Assembly (NCBI RefSeq): GCF_020748185.1
Contig: NZ_JAHZMO010000003.1
Span: forward strand, 1-64,000
DNA from: Terrisporobacter petrolearius
GTDB taxonomy: Bacteria > Bacillota > Clostridia > Peptostreptococcales > Peptostreptococcaceae
Length of the DNA stretch: 64,000 nucleotides
Direction of reading: 5' to 3'
Of the stretch, positions 44,610 through 54,270 are shown one piece after another. The translations under genes were made by a program, and so were the position numbers. The notes beneath the pieces are model-generated. The model had not been told where the DNA came from and did not search any database. It was given only the letters and a program-made list of their open reading frames with translations. Within the stretch, counting starts at the first letter, position 1, and every line of letters begins with the position of its first letter.

Positions 44610-45155
44610 ATGAAAAAATTTATTTGTACTGTTTGTGGATATATACATGAAGGAGATGCGCCTCCTGAAATTTGTCCAATTTGTAAAGTTGGAGCTGACA
44701 AGTTCATAGAATCAAAAGAAGAAATGGTATGGGCAGACGAGCATAGAATAGGTATAGCAAAAGATATAGACCCTGAAATAATTGAGGGTTTAAGAGCTAA
44801 TTTTTTGGGTGAATGTACAGAAGTTGGAATGTATATTGCTATGAGTAGACAAGCTGATAGAGAAGGCTATCCTGAAGTTGCGGAAGCTTACAAAAGAATA
44901 GCTTGGGAAGAGGCTGAACATGCTTCTAAATTTGCTGAGATTTTAGGCGAAGTTGTTTACCCTAGTACTAAACAAAATCTATCTGCTAGAGTTGAAGCTG
45001 AGTTTGGTGCTTGTTCAGGCAAGAAAGAATTAGCTACAGCTGCTAAAAAAGCTAATCTAGATGCTATTCATGACACTGTTCATGAAATGTGTAAAGACGA
45101 AGCTCGACATGGTAGAGCTTTTAAAGGTTTATTAGATAGATATTTTTCTAAATAG
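44610..45155 (+). CDS. Reverse rubrerythrin
   Basis: A 181-residue peroxidase with reversed domain order: a rubredoxin-type iron site first (Cys6, Cys9, Cys22, Cys25 in CTVCGYIH and CPICKVG), then a ferritin-like four-helix diiron domain (about residues 42-180) with the E-x-x-H pairs EEAEHASK and DEARHGRA. In clostridia reverse rubrerythrins reduce hydrogen peroxide and oxygen using NADH through rubredoxin. Its position just after an oxygen-labile glycyl radical enzyme locus is suggestive. AAAGGAGTG precedes the ATG. Confidence 0.92.
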   Translation: MKKFICTVCGYIHEGDAPPEICPICKVGADKFIESKEEMVWADEHRIGIAKDIDPEIIEGLRANFLGECTEVGMYIAMSRQADREGYPEVAEAYKRIAWEEAEHASKFAEILGEVVYPSTKQNLSARVEAEFGACSGKKELATAAKKANLDAIHDTVHEMCKDEARHGRAFKGLLDRYFSK

Positions 45156-45166
45156 GAGGTTTTGAA

Positions 45167-45484
45167 ATGTCGAAAATTAATTGCAATGTAACTAATTGTT
45201 CTCATAATAAATCTAGTGTTTGTTATTCAAATATAGTTAATATTAAGGGTGGTAAAGCAAAAGATTCATGTAATACATGTTGTGGAAACTTCCTAGATGA
45301 AAGAGATTATTCTACTTTAACTAATAATACAAATTCTTCTGGTGAATGTGATGCTCTAGTTTGTACAGTCCAAACTTGTGTATACAATAGAAACTTAGCT
45401 TGCACTGCGGAAACTATTAATGTAGATGGAACAAATGTTAACATATATACTGAAACAAATTGTTCTACATTTAAGCATGTATAA
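45167..45484 (+). CDS. DUF1540 cysteine-rich protein
   Basis: A 105-residue protein with two DUF1540 copies: INCNVTNCSHNKSSVCYS (residues 4-21) and ALVCTVQTCVYNRNLACTA (about 65-83), each with the C-x4-5-C-x6-7-C spacing, and further Cys after each. These small domains probably bind metal and are common in spore formers. AGGAGG is just before the start. It lies 11 bases after the reverse rubrerythrin gene and is likely cotranscribed with it. Confidence 0.88.
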   Translation: MSKINCNVTNCSHNKSSVCYSNIVNIKGGKAKDSCNTCCGNFLDERDYSTLTNNTNSSGECDALVCTVQTCVYNRNLACTAETINVDGTNVNIYTETNCSTFKHV

Positions 45485-45506
45485 ATTATTTTCTAAAATT
45501 ATATAA

Positions 45507-45542
45507 ATAAAAAGTAGATAGTTTAACACTATCTACTTTTTA
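45507..45542. terminator. Bidirectional terminator
   Basis: AAAAAGTAGATAGT pairs with ACTATCTACTTTTT, serving the DUF1540 gene (plus) and the MarR gene (minus). Confidence 0.85.
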
Positions 45543-45559
45543 TTTATTATACTTAAAAT

Positions 45560-45959
45560 TTAAATATTACTACAAAGCTTATGTAGTAAATTGATTAAAG
45601 TATCTGATTCTTCTTTATTAAAATTTTTTATTACTTTTTCATACCATTTTTCTTGATATTCATTAATTAATTTAAAAATTGATATACCCTCATCTGTAAG
45701 GCATAAGTCAAAAAAACTATTATCATTTAATCTCTTAACTTTTACTACATAATTCAAATCTTCCAGCTTTTTTATATTTCTAGTAATAATAGCATTATTC
45801 ACATTCAGCGACAGGGCTATATCTTTTGAATTGCAACTTTTATTATTTTCTATTATCATCATGCAACGCCACATATTAAGCGTTAATCTGTATTCACATA
45901 AGATTTTCATTGCTAAATACTCCACACAATTCTTTTATAAATACATCTAATTTATTCAT
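45560..45959 (-). pseudogene. MarR-family regulator, probably frameshifted near its N-terminus
   Basis: The main open frame (up to 45925) encodes a MarR-type winged helix: LTLNMWRCMMIIENNKSCNS, then LNVNNAIITRNIKKLEDLN and a C-terminal helix. It lacks a good start: its first candidate is a GTG without ribosome binding site. In another frame an ATG at 45959 has AAAGGCG ahead and encodes MNKLDVFIKELCGVFSNENL, a plausible first helix, before a TGA at once after the crossing point. A one-base change around 45895-45912 would join both. Either a broken gene, a sequencing error, or translation from an internal start. Confidence 0.55.
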
Positions 45960-46045
45960 AAAATCACGCCTTTAATATTTGATACTGTCAAGTATATCAA
46001 TATTATTTGACATGGTAAAGTATTAGGTTGTTAAATCATTAGTTT

Positions 46046-46453
46046 CTATTTTATGTCTGTATCTCTTATTTCTATTTCTGTTCCCTCTGGAGCTTTTATT
46101 TTAAATAAACTTTCACCTTTTACTTTATATACTATTTCTCCATTTTTAACTTTAAAATCTGTATATCCTAAATTTTTTATTCTATTATATTCCTCTTCAA
46201 CACTCTCTACTATAAATCCCATATGCACTGGTCCTGCATTTAAATTACTCCACTTGTTGAAGCTATCATTACTTTTAGGTGTTTGTAATTCTATCATAAA
46301 GTTTTGTAATTTTAGCCATGTGTTATAATCTCTTCCATGAAAATTCTTTGTTTCATTTATTACTTCAAATCCTAAAATATTTTTATAAAAGTTTAATGAC
46401 TCTTTGTAGTTTTCTGTTTGAATACAAACATGATGTATCATCTTTATGCTCAT
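46046..46453 (-). CDS. VOC-superfamily (glyoxalase-like) protein
   Basis: About 135 residues forming one vicinal-oxygen-chelate domain: IHHVCIQTENYKESLNFYKN at the N-terminus and HMGFIVESVEEEYNRIKNLG in the second half, ending in EGTEIEIRD. The metal positions His (IHHV), His (PVHMGF) and Glu (IEIRD) are present, as in lactoylglutathione lyase relatives. Which member is unclear. AGAGGAG before the ATG at 46453 decides the start. Confidence 0.8.
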   Translation of the reverse strand: MSIKMIHHVCIQTENYKESLNFYKNILGFEVINETKNFHGRDYNTWLKLQNFMIELQTPKSNDSFNKWSNLNAGPVHMGFIVESVEEEYNRIKNLGYTDFKVKNGEIVYKVKGESLFKIKAPEGTEIEIRDTDIK

Positions 46454-46595
46454 AATCTTCTCCTCTTTCATTTAATATATTTTGAAATATTATATCTCTA
46501 TTTTACACGATTATAAAAAATATAGTAACCAATATCATCCCTCGCCATAAAATGTAATACAAATATTTAATAATCATGTATTGGAGGTTAAAACA

Positions 46596-46931
46596 TTGGA
46601 TTATGTTGATATTTTATATAATGTTAATGAAATTATTGTTGATTTAGGACTTGAAAAATCTTATAAAGAATTTTCTTGTAATCTAAATAATTACTTATTA
46701 AATAAATATGGTGAATACTATCTAGGATTACAACTATACCAGAGCAATGAAAAACAAAATTATTTCTACGTTGTGGCCAGTTATGATAATGATTTTGGTT
46801 TGGATTGGATAATAAACGATATTCAAAAAGATATTTCTAACACTTATGATCATAAATGGGGTAGCACTGTAAAACGAATTTCTTTATTTTCATTTACTAC
46901 AACTACTAGATTCCTTCCTCCCCTTTATTAA
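46596..46931 (+). CDS. Hypothetical protein with TTG start
   Basis: A 111-residue acidic, Tyr/Asn-rich soluble protein of no recognised family; it contains no membrane segment. GGAGG (46583-46587) lies eight bases before a TTG at 46596, the best start. It stands alone on the plus strand with a terminator at 46936-46973. The codon use looks like that of its neighbours, so I take it as a real gene. Confidence 0.55.
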   Translation: MDYVDILYNVNEIIVDLGLEKSYKEFSCNLNNYLLNKYGEYYLGLQLYQSNEKQNYFYVVASYDNDFGLDWIINDIQKDISNTYDHKWGSTVKRISLFSFTTTTRFLPPLY

Positions 46932-46935
46932 AGCA

Positions 46936-46973
46936 TAAAAGGCTAATCTATTTTTAGATTAGCCTTTTTAATT
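46936..46973. terminator. Bidirectional terminator
   Basis: AAAAGGCTAATCTA and TAGATTAGCCTTTT around a T4 loop, between the convergent hypothetical and copA genes. Confidence 0.85.
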
Positions 46974-49456
46974 TATTTTTCTACTTTAAATCTTTTTAAT
47001 CTTAATGCATTTAATAAGACTGATGTTGAACTAAATGCCATAGCAAGAGCTGCTATTACTGGACTTAAAAGCGGACCACCAAATAAATATAAAATTCCAG
47101 CTGCTACTGGTATACCTATTATGTTATATCCAAATGCCCAGAATAAGTTTTCTTTTATATTCGTCATTGTACTTTTACTAAGTCTTATGGCAGTTGGTAC
47201 ATCTAACAAATCACTTCTCATTAAAACAATATCTGCCGATTCCATAGCCACGTCCGTACCACTTCCTATGGCTATTCCAATATCTGCTTGGGCTAAAGCT
47301 GGTGCATCATTTATTCCATCACCAACCATGGCAACAAATTTACCTTCTTGTTGAAGTTTTTTAACTTCACTAGATTTATCTTTTGGTAAAACTTCAGCTA
47401 AAACTCTATCTATTCCAACTTGAGAAGCAATTGCCTGAGCTGTCTTTATATTATCTCCAGTAATCATAGCCACTTCTATTCCCATGTCATGAAGCTTTTT
47501 AATAGCTTTTGCACTATTTTCTTTAACTATATCAGCAACAGCTATTATCCCACCTATTTTATTATTAATTGCAATGTACATAGGTGTCTTTCCTTCACTT
47601 GCAAGCTTGTCAGATCTTTCTTCTAAATCTTCAAGGTCTATATTTTTATCTTTCATTAATTTTTTATTTCCAAGTAGAATGTCACTTCCATTTATAACAA
47701 CTTCAATACCATGACCTGGTATTGCCATGAATTTATCTAGTTTATAAAATTCAAGATTTTTCTCTTCACAATCTCTAACTATAGCTTCTCCTAGAGGATG
47801 TTCTGAAGATTTTTCTGCACTTGCTGCTACTTTTAATAATTCTTCTTCTGTAATATTTCCATGGGTTATTATATTTGTAACTACTGGTTTACCTTCAGTA
47901 ATTGTACCTGTTTTATCAAATACTATCGTATTAATTTTATGAGTAGTTTCTAGAGCTTGACCACCTTTAATTAAAATACCATTTTCTGCTCCTTTACCTG
48001 TTCCAACCATTATAGCTGTAGGTGTTGCAAGACCTAGAGCACATGGACAAGCTATAACTAAAACTGCTATAAATACTGTTAGTGAAAATACTGCTCCTTT
48101 ACCTGCTATAAACCAAGAAAATCCTGCAATTATAGCTATAACCACAACTACTGGAACAAAATAACCTGCAATTATATCAGCTAATTTTGCTATAGGTGCT
48201 TTTGAACCTTGAGCATCTTCTACTAATTTTATTATTTGAGATATTGCTGTATCACTACCTACTTTTTCAGCTTTAAATCTTATAATTCCATTTTTATTTA
48301 TACTAGCTCCTACTACTGAACTACCAATATTTTTTTCTACTGGTATACTTTCACCTGTTAACATTGATTCATCTACAGAAGTATGTCCTTCTACAACAGT
48401 ACCATCTACAGGTATCTTAGAGCCTGGTTTAACTACTATAATATCTCCAACTTCAACTTCTTCTATTGGTATTTCTATTTCTTTATCATTTTTAACTATT
48501 ATCGCCGTTTTAGGGCTTAGCCCCATTAACTTTTTAATAGCTTCACCTGTTTTTCCTTTAGCACGAGTTTCAAAATATTTTCCAAGTAATACAAGAGTAA
48601 TTATTACACCTGCACTTTCAAAATACATATGATGCACAGCCATTTTGTCACCACTATATACTAAATATAGTGAGTATAAACTATATATAAGCGCTGCACT
48701 TGATCCTATAGTTATTAATGAATCCATAGTTGGCGCTTTGGCTATCATGGATTTAACTCCTTTAGAGAAAAACTTATTTCCTGCTATAACTATTGGTATA
48801 GTTAAAAATAATTGAGTAAGTGCAAAGTTTAAGGGATTTACATTAGGATCTATTATTTGTGGTAGTGGTAAGGGTCCAATTGGTGCTGGTATCATGGGAC
48901 CCATTGCTATATAAAATAATGGAACTGCAAATATAGCTGATATTAGAAATTTATTAAACAAAGTTTTCATTTCTTTTTCTTTTCTTAATTTATCATCATC
49001 AACTGTTACTTTTTTTCCCATTTCTAAAACTTTAAATCCAGCTTTTTCAATAATATCTTTTATTTCATATAATTTCACTTTGCTTGGTATATAATTTATT
49101 GTTGCTTTTTCTGTTGCTAAATTAACTTGAACATTTTTTACCCCATCTAGTTTTTTAACTGCTCTTTCCACAGCTTTTACACAAGATGCACATGTCATTC
49201 CACCTATTGGTATTATTACTTCTTTATTTTTTTCTTCTTTTACTACTGTAAAGCCAACTTTCTCTATGGCATTTTTTATATCTTCATTTTTTACTTTTTC
49301 TTTATCATAAGATATGCTCAATTTTTCTGTTGCCATATTAACACTAGCTTCAACGCTTGAGTCTAATTTTTTCACTGCTCTTTCTACAGCTTTTGCACAA
49401 GATGCACATGTCATTCCACTTATTTTTATATCATCAACATTTATTTTATTATCCAT
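46973..49456 (-). CDS. copA: Copper-exporting P1B-type ATPase
   Basis: About 827 residues. Two N-terminal heavy-metal-associated domains each carry GMTCASC (first at residues 14-20, second near 80-90). Eight helices follow, with the transport motif [11 protein letters not shown] (CPC), the phosphorylation site [18 protein letters not shown] (the HP locus) and [14 protein letters not shown]. The final helices hold YN ([10 protein letters not shown]) and [17 protein letters not shown], all hallmarks of Cu(I)-exporting CopA. GAAAGGAG sets the start at 49456. It is upstream-adjacent to a two-component system that may control it. Confidence 0.95.
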   Translation of the reverse strand: MDNKINVDDIKISGMTCASCAKAVERAVKKLDSSVEASVNMATEKLSISYDKEKVKNEDIKNAIEKVGFTVVKEEKNKEVIIPIGGMTCASCVKAVERAVKKLDGVKNVQVNLATEKATINYIPSKVKLYEIKDIIEKAGFKVLEMGKKVTVDDDKLRKEKEMKTLFNKFLISAIFAVPLFYIAMGPMIPAPIGPLPLPQIIDPNVNPLNFALTQLFLTIPIVIAGNKFFSKGVKSMIAKAPTMDSLITIGSSAALIYSLYSLYLVYSGDKMAVHHMYFESAGVIITLVLLGKYFETRAKGKTGEAIKKLMGLSPKTAIIVKNDKEIEIPIEEVEVGDIIVVKPGSKIPVDGTVVEGHTSVDESMLTGESIPVEKNIGSSVVGASINKNGIIRFKAEKVGSDTAISQIIKLVEDAQGSKAPIAKLADIIAGYFVPVVVVIAIIAGFSWFIAGKGAVFSLTVFIAVLVIACPCALGLATPTAIMVGTGKGAENGILIKGGQALETTHKINTIVFDKTGTITEGKPVVTNIITHGNITEEELLKVAASAEKSSEHPLGEAIVRDCEEKNLEFYKLDKFMAIPGHGIEVVINGSDILLGNKKLMKDKNIDLEDLEERSDKLASEGKTPMYIAINNKIGGIIAVADIVKENSAKAIKKLHDMGIEVAMITGDNIKTAQAIASQVGIDRVLAEVLPKDKSSEVKKLQQEGKFVAMVGDGINDAPALAQADIGIAIGSGTDVAMESADIVLMRSDLLDVPTAIRLSKSTMTNIKENLFWAFGYNIIGIPVAAGILYLFGGPLLSPVIAALAMAFSSTSVLLNALRLKRFKVEK

Positions 49457-49522
49457 GATTTTTCTCCTTTCATAAGTCATTTTTAGTATTATTATCTTGC
49501 TACAATAACATGCTATAATAAC

Positions 49523-49541
49523 TTTATGAATATTTTATGAA
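49523..49541 (-). promoter_or_regulatory. Tandem TTCATAAA repeats upstream of copA
   Basis: On the minus strand TTCATAAA occurs twice (49541-49534 and 49530-49523), 11 bases apart, a spacing typical of OmpR-type response regulator sites. Similar TTCATAA words occur in the intergenic region 51315-51470 in front of the response regulator and the HMA-SafE genes. The link to the adjacent regulator is inference. Confidence 0.4.
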
Positions 49542-49552
49542 GATAAAAATTT

Positions 49553-50656
49553 TTAAGAAGGAAGAGTAATTATAAACTCACTACCTTCATTTACTTTGCT
49601 TCTAACTTCTATTTTTCCTTTATGTAAATCAATTATAGATTTGCATATGGTAAGTCCTATTCCTGTTCCACCTGTATTTCTACATCTAGATTTGTCTACT
49701 CTATAAAATCTTTCAAATATATAATCCAAACTTTCCTCTGGTATTCCTATGCCATTGTCTTTTACAATTATTTTAATAAAGTCATCTTCTTTATATAATT
49801 TAATAATAATTTCCCCTTCTATTTTACAATTACAATTAGTATATCTTATAGCATTGGATATTAAATTAACTATAACTTGAGTTATTTTTTCTTTATCTAC
49901 TCTTGCTGTAATTTCTTCCAATTCATACTCTATTTCTATATTATTTTCAAATGCAAAACTTTGATTATTATATATAATGTTTTTAATTAATTGTTTTAAA
50001 TCAACTTCACTTATCTCTAGCTTGGTTTTTTCACTGTCATATTTAGTAAGATTTTTCAATTGATTTACTAAATGATTAAGCCTAATTACTTCTTCATTTA
50101 CACTGTTTAATCTTTCTTGTGATGGTTCCCATATTCCATCAATCATTGCCTCTAAATGTGTTTGTATACTTGTTAGAGGAGTTTTAAGTTCATGGGAAAT
50201 ATCTGACGTTAATTTTTTTCTAATATCCTCCATTTTATATAATTCTCTCGATAGCTCATTAATAGAATTTATTAAATCATCTATTTCCACAATAGAACTT
50301 TCATATTCTAATGTTTGATCATATCCTCCTCTTTTTATAAAATCTGTCATTTTTGACACAACAATTATAGGTTTTGAAATTTTTTGAGATAAAAAAATAG
50401 AAATTGATATTGAAACTATAATCATAAGCAAAGATATTCCTATAATTAAGTTAGTAATATCTTGTAAAAATAATTTTCTATTTTTAGCTAAAGATTGTTT
50501 AGATAATTCCACCATATTTGAAGAATAATATATAATTTTCTTTTCCACTGATAAGTTAATACTTATAGCCATTATTAGGATGATTCCTATCATTACCATA
50601 GCTAAATAAAATATTAACTTCTTATTAAGGTTTAGTTTTTTCTTGTTAAATTCCAA
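49553..50656 (-). CDS. Sensor histidine kinase
   Basis: About 367 residues: two membrane helices (about residues 12-35 and 60-82) enclosing an unusually short extracytoplasmic loop of some 25 residues, a HAMP linker, the H-box SDISHELKTPLTS, and the ATPase domain with NLISNAIRYT (N-box), DNGIGIP (G1), FERFYRVDKSR and GTGIGL (G2). The small loop suggests sensing within or near the membrane. The start is probably TTG at 50656 with GGAGTGGGG ahead; an ATG at 50674 lacks a site. It overlaps or abuts the response regulator gene. Confidence 0.9.
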   Translation of the reverse strand: MEFNKKKLNLNKKLIFYLAMVMIGIILIMAISINLSVEKKIIYYSSNMVELSKQSLAKNRKLFLQDITNLIIGISLLMIIVSISISIFLSQKISKPIIVVSKMTDFIKRGGYDQTLEYESSIVEIDDLINSINELSRELYKMEDIRKKLTSDISHELKTPLTSIQTHLEAMIDGIWEPSQERLNSVNEEVIRLNHLVNQLKNLTKYDSEKTKLEISEVDLKQLIKNIIYNNQSFAFENNIEIEYELEEITARVDKEKITQVIVNLISNAIRYTNCNCKIEGEIIIKLYKEDDFIKIIVKDNGIGIPEESLDYIFERFYRVDKSRCRNTGGTGIGLTICKSIIDLHKGKIEVRSKVNEGSEFIITLPS

Positions 50657-51314
50657 ATTTATACCCCACTCCATAAACTGTTTGTATTATTTTTGGCTTT
50701 TTAGTATCTTCTTCTATTTTTTGTCTTAAGTTTTTAATATGCGCATCTATGATTCTATCAAACTTTTCATAATAATTATCTGTTACTAGCTCTAATAATT
50801 CTTCCCTCGTAAAAATTTTCTTTTGATTATTTACAAATAATAATAATAACTTATATTCTGTATTTGTCAGATTTACATCCTTATCTCTTATTTTGACTTC
50901 ATGAGATAATGTATTAATTTCTATTTCATCATTAACTTTTATAATTTCTTCTTTTTTTATTTTTCTAAGTGCTGCCTTGGCCCTCAAAACTAGTTCCTTC
51001 ACATTAAATGGCTTACAAACATAATCATCACATCCCAAGTTAAATCCATCTATTTTATCTTCATCTTCAGTTTTTGCCGTTAACATTATTATATGTACTA
51101 AAGATGTTTCTCTTATTTTCTCACAAATTTCTTCACCACTTATATCTGGTAACATTCTATCTAAAATTATTAAATCTAATTCATTATTATTAAATAAGTT
51201 TAATGCTTCATTACCATCATAGGCTACTATGGTATTATAACCTTCTTTATCTAGGTAAGCCTTTACAACTTCTGTTATTTTTTTTTCATCATCAACTAAT
51301 AATATATTAAACAT
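50646..51314 (-). CDS. OmpR-family response regulator
   Basis: The 222-residue protein has a receiver domain with the acidic pair Asp8-Asp9, phospho-acceptor Asp52 (IILDRMLPD) and the Lys of CKPF, and a C-terminal winged helix (about residues 130-222; LTNTEYKLLLLFV, RIIDAHIKNLRQKI). It is encoded together with the kinase. It lies between copA and the divergent HMA-SafE gene, so copper or another metal is the likely stimulus (inference). Confidence 0.93.
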   Translation of the reverse strand: MFNILLVDDEKKITEVVKAYLDKEGYNTIVAYDGNEALNLFNNNELDLIILDRMLPDISGEEICEKIRETSLVHIIMLTAKTEDEDKIDGFNLGCDDYVCKPFNVKELVLRAKAALRKIKKEEIIKVNDEIEINTLSHEVKIRDKDVNLTNTEYKLLLLFVNNQKKIFTREELLELVTDNYYEKFDRIIDAHIKNLRQKIEEDTKKPKIIQTVYGVGYKFGI

Positions 51315-51470
51315 AAATCCTCCTAAAATTTCCTTATAATTTTACAATATCATATAATTATATATTTTTTATGAATTTTTAACTTAAGTATTACTATTCT
51401 TCATTATTTTTTCATAATTATAGAATATAATATACATAATATAAACTTATTTTAAAATTGAGGTAATATT

Positions 51471-52421
51471 ATGAGTAAAATTACTAAATTCTTTCATGTC
51501 TATGGAATGAAATGTCACTCTTGCGAAGTGGCAGTTGAGAAAGAAATTAATAAACTACAAGGCATTGTAAATATAGACGCTGACCATGATAACTCTATGG
51601 TCATAGTCACTTATGAAAATGAATTATGTAATGATGATAAAATCAAATTAGCTATTAAAAATTCTGGCTTTTCCTCAAGTAATAATATGTTAATAAAAGT
51701 TTTAGCTTTAAGTATTGTGATAATATCTATGTTTTTCCTTGGAAATAATCCTTTAACAGGATCAAATACTTCTTTCACAAGTGTTGAAACTTCTTTTATG
51801 ATGTTATTTGTACTTGGTTTTTTTACATCATTTCATTGTGTTGGAATGTGTGGAGGTATTTTACTTACACAAACCATAAATAAAGACGAAAATATAAATG
51901 ATAAAAAATCATCTTTTAAAATTGCTTTACTTTACAATAGTGGACGCATAATCTCTTATACTATTATCGGAGGAATTGTTGGTGCTCTTGGTTCAATTTT
52001 TTCTGCCACTATTCAAATTCAAAACTTTATAAAAATAATTGCTGGTGTTTTTATGATAATTTCTGGACTTCATATGATTGGAATTAAAATATTAAATAAT
52101 ATTAAGGTTCCCATATTTTTCAAAAAAAGTACTTGTGTAAATAATCATAAAAATCCATTTATAGTAGGTTATTTAAGTGGATTTTTGCCATGTGGTCCCC
52201 TACAAACAATGCAACTCTATGCTTTAGCTAGTGGTAGCTTTGTTATGGGCGTTTCGTCTATGTTTGTATTTTCATTAGGAACACTTCCTATTATGTTATC
52301 ATTTGCTTATGTCTCATCTAGAATGTGTAAATCATTCAACGAAAGAATATACAAATATGCAGGAATTTTAATTGTTATACTTGGTATTCTTATGATGAAC
52401 CCCAGACTACATTTTATATAA
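51471..52421 (+). CDS. HMA domain fused to SafE/TauE-type (UreH-like) membrane protein
   Basis: The 316-residue protein starts with a heavy-metal-associated domain (about residues 6-70; YGMKCHSCEVAVE, Cys15 and Cys18), then an anchor helix (about 76-93) and a six-helix SafE/UreH-like transporter core. The core has FHCVGMCGGILLTQ in its first half and SGFLPCGPLQTMQLYALASG in its second, each with Cys in a helix. Such fusions belong to the DsbD/SafE lineage and are linked to copper or thiol transport. It is divergent from the two-component genes, with terminator at 52426-52465. Confidence 0.85.
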   Translation: MSKITKFFHVYGMKCHSCEVAVEKEINKLQGIVNIDADHDNSMVIVTYENELCNDDKIKLAIKNSGFSSSNNMLIKVLALSIVIISMFFLGNNPLTGSNTSFTSVETSFMMLFVLGFFTSFHCVGMCGGILLTQTINKDENINDKKSSFKIALLYNSGRIISYTIIGGIVGALGSIFSATIQIQNFIKIIAGVFMIISGLHMIGIKILNNIKVPIFFKKSTCVNNHKNPFIVGYLSGFLPCGPLQTMQLYALASGSFVMGVSSMFVFSLGTLPIMLSFAYVSSRMCKSFNERIYKYAGILIVILGILMMNPRLHFI

Positions 52422-52425
52422 AAAA

Positions 52426-52465
52426 ATAAACCGATAAAATTTAATACAATATTATCGGTTTATTT
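52426..52465. terminator. Bidirectional terminator
   Basis: AAACCGATAA and TTATCGGTTT form the stem between the convergent HMA-SafE and Cys-rich protein genes. Confidence 0.8.
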
Positions 52466-52471
52466 GCTTAT

Positions 52472-53113
52472 TTAAATTTTTTTTTCAATAATTATAGTTA
52501 AATCTGAAATTATTATTTGATTCAAAACCGTTAAATTAAATCCAAATTCCTTTAAAGAAATATTAATTTTATAAGGTAAGTTTTCTTGCACAATCTGTAG
52601 TTTAGTACCTTGAATTGTGTTGCTTATTTCGCCACTCTCTCCATCATCAATACTTGGTACAATTATTGTATTATCTATTGAAAACAATTGTTCATTATTT
52701 CCATCTATCTTAAAACCGACTCTAAATACATCTCCTTCTTTTGCGTTTTCATTAAACTTAAAACTATATTTTAAAGAAACATATATAGAATAAATACCTA
52801 ATTCATTTATTGTTAAAGTATCATTAGGTCTTTGAATAACACTTGATTCAATTTTATAAGATGATGTATTTATTTCAAGAGGTACTGCTGTAAGATGTAA
52901 ATTTTGATTATCAGTTATTATTTGTAATAATTTTGGATCATTAATCTGTACTATACATATATCCTTTGGTTGCAAATAGCAACAATTATTATTGTTATAA
53001 GATAGTTTATCACATTTGCATATGCATATCTTTTCACAGCCACAAGGACAAGTTTTTTTACATTTTTTGCACTCCTCACAACTATTATTTTTTGAGTCAT
53101 CTTTCATAGTCAT
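52472..53113 (-). CDS. Cys-rich N-terminus plus predicted beta-sandwich, surface-type protein
   Basis: About 213 residues. The first 45 hold thirteen Cys in closely spaced motifs (CEECKKCKKTCPCGCEKICI, then CKC and CC). The rest (about 60-213) is a predicted all-beta domain with TNF/C1q-like character (LGIYSIYVSLKYSF, GDVFRVGFKIDG), as in the C-terminal domains of exosporium proteins such as BclA. No signal peptide is present, which fits a spore-surface protein assembled in the mother cell. GGGAGGAG precedes the ATG at 53113. The assignment is inference; no family was firmly recognised. Confidence 0.55.
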   Translation of the reverse strand: MTMKDDSKNNSCEECKKCKKTCPCGCEKICICKCDKLSYNNNNCCYLQPKDICIVQINDPKLLQIITDNQNLHLTAVPLEINTSSYKIESSVIQRPNDTLTINELGIYSIYVSLKYSFKFNENAKEGDVFRVGFKIDGNNEQLFSIDNTIIVPSIDDGESGEISNTIQGTKLQIVQENLPYKINISLKEFGFNLTVLNQIIISDLTIIIEKKI

Positions 53114-53548
53114 TTTATTATCTCCTCCCATATTTTAATTGCTACCTTATTTAATATACCTCTTCAATATTTTATTCTTTATACGTACCTTTAGTGACAT
53201 TATTTGATACATTTTTAATTATTGTATTTTAAAATATATTTATTTACACCTTTAAAATTGAAGTTTTCCCTTAATAAAGCCATTGTATTAAATGGATAAA
53301 TTGGTACAACATATTTTAAACTATCTATGTTCGATTATCCTCTTCACATTGCAACATCAAATTCATTGACTATAAAATCTTCACAATTCATAAAGAGAAC
53401 TAAAGTAAAATCTATTACACTATCTTAAATTTTTAGGATATCTTTCACTGTTTATTAAAAAAATTTATACTATGTATTTTATTGTAAAATAATGTATAAT
53501 TTTTATTAAGATTAAAATTGCCAAAATAGGGTTTAAAAGGAGTAATAT
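53114..53548. other. Intergenic region of about 430 bases, no gene seen
   Basis: Lies between divergent genes and must contain both promoters. A TATAAT-like TGTATAAT occurs near 53490. Otherwise AT-rich, without an open frame that has a ribosome binding site and without a clear hairpin. Confidence 0.4.
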
Positions 53549-54187
53549 ATGTATAAATTAATAATTTTTGATATTGATGGCACATTATTAGATACAGAAT
53601 CTGCTGTACTAAAAGGATTACAAAAATGTTTAAATGAACATCATAATATAAAAGTAAGCTTAAAAGATTTAGAATTTGCTATTGGTATGACGGGAGATGA
53701 AGTCTTTTCAAATTTTGGTATTAGTGATAATGGATTTAGTTATAGTAAGTGGATTAAGTATGTGGATGATTATAAAGAAGAGATAAAATTATTTGATGAA
53801 ATTGAAGATACTTTAGAATACTTAAGAAAAAATAACGTTATTCTTGCTATTGCCACTTCTAAAACTAGATTTGAATATGATACAACAGTTAAACACTTCA
53901 ATATTAACCATTATTTTGATTATGTAGTTTGTATAGATGAAGTTGAACATCCAAAACCAAGTGCAGATCCACTTTTAAAAATTCTTCAACAGTCAAAAAT
54001 TCCAGCTGAAGAAGCATTATTTATAGGTGATACTTATTTTGATATAGAGTGTGCTAGAAATGCACAAATGGATTTTGGTTTAGCATTATGGGGAGCTCAT
54101 GAAAAATGTAAATCTATGTGTGATATTCATTTTTCAACTCCAAAGGAATTATGCAAAACTAATATATTAGATTCTGTAAATGTTTAA
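53549..54187 (+). CDS. HAD-family hydrolase (phosphoglycolate phosphatase-like)
   Basis: The 212-residue enzyme has motif I FDIDGTLLDTE (Asp8, Asp10), motif II IATSKTR, Lys of HPKPSADPL (motif III) and motif IV IGDTYFDIECARNA. With a helical C1 cap (about residues 17-80) it belongs to the Gph/beta-phosphoglucomutase group. AAAGGAG stands before the start. The substrate is unknown. Confidence 0.87.
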   Translation: MYKLIIFDIDGTLLDTESAVLKGLQKCLNEHHNIKVSLKDLEFAIGMTGDEVFSNFGISDNGFSYSKWIKYVDDYKEEIKLFDEIEDTLEYLRKNNVILAIATSKTRFEYDTTVKHFNINHYFDYVVCIDEVEHPKPSADPLLKILQQSKIPAEEALFIGDTYFDIECARNAQMDFGLALWGAHEKCKSMCDIHFSTPKELCKTNILDSVNV

Positions 54188-54206
54188 ATTATAAATTTAC
54201 AGTAAT

Positions 54207-54247
54207 TAAAAAGCTGGACATATAATAAATATGTCCAGCTTTTTTAA
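54207..54247. terminator. Bidirectional terminator
   Basis: AAAAGCTGGACATAT pairs with ATATGTCCAGCTTTT and is followed by T-rich sequence on both strands. Confidence 0.85.
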
Positions 54248-54270
54248 TTAGTTTTTTATATACTAATTGA

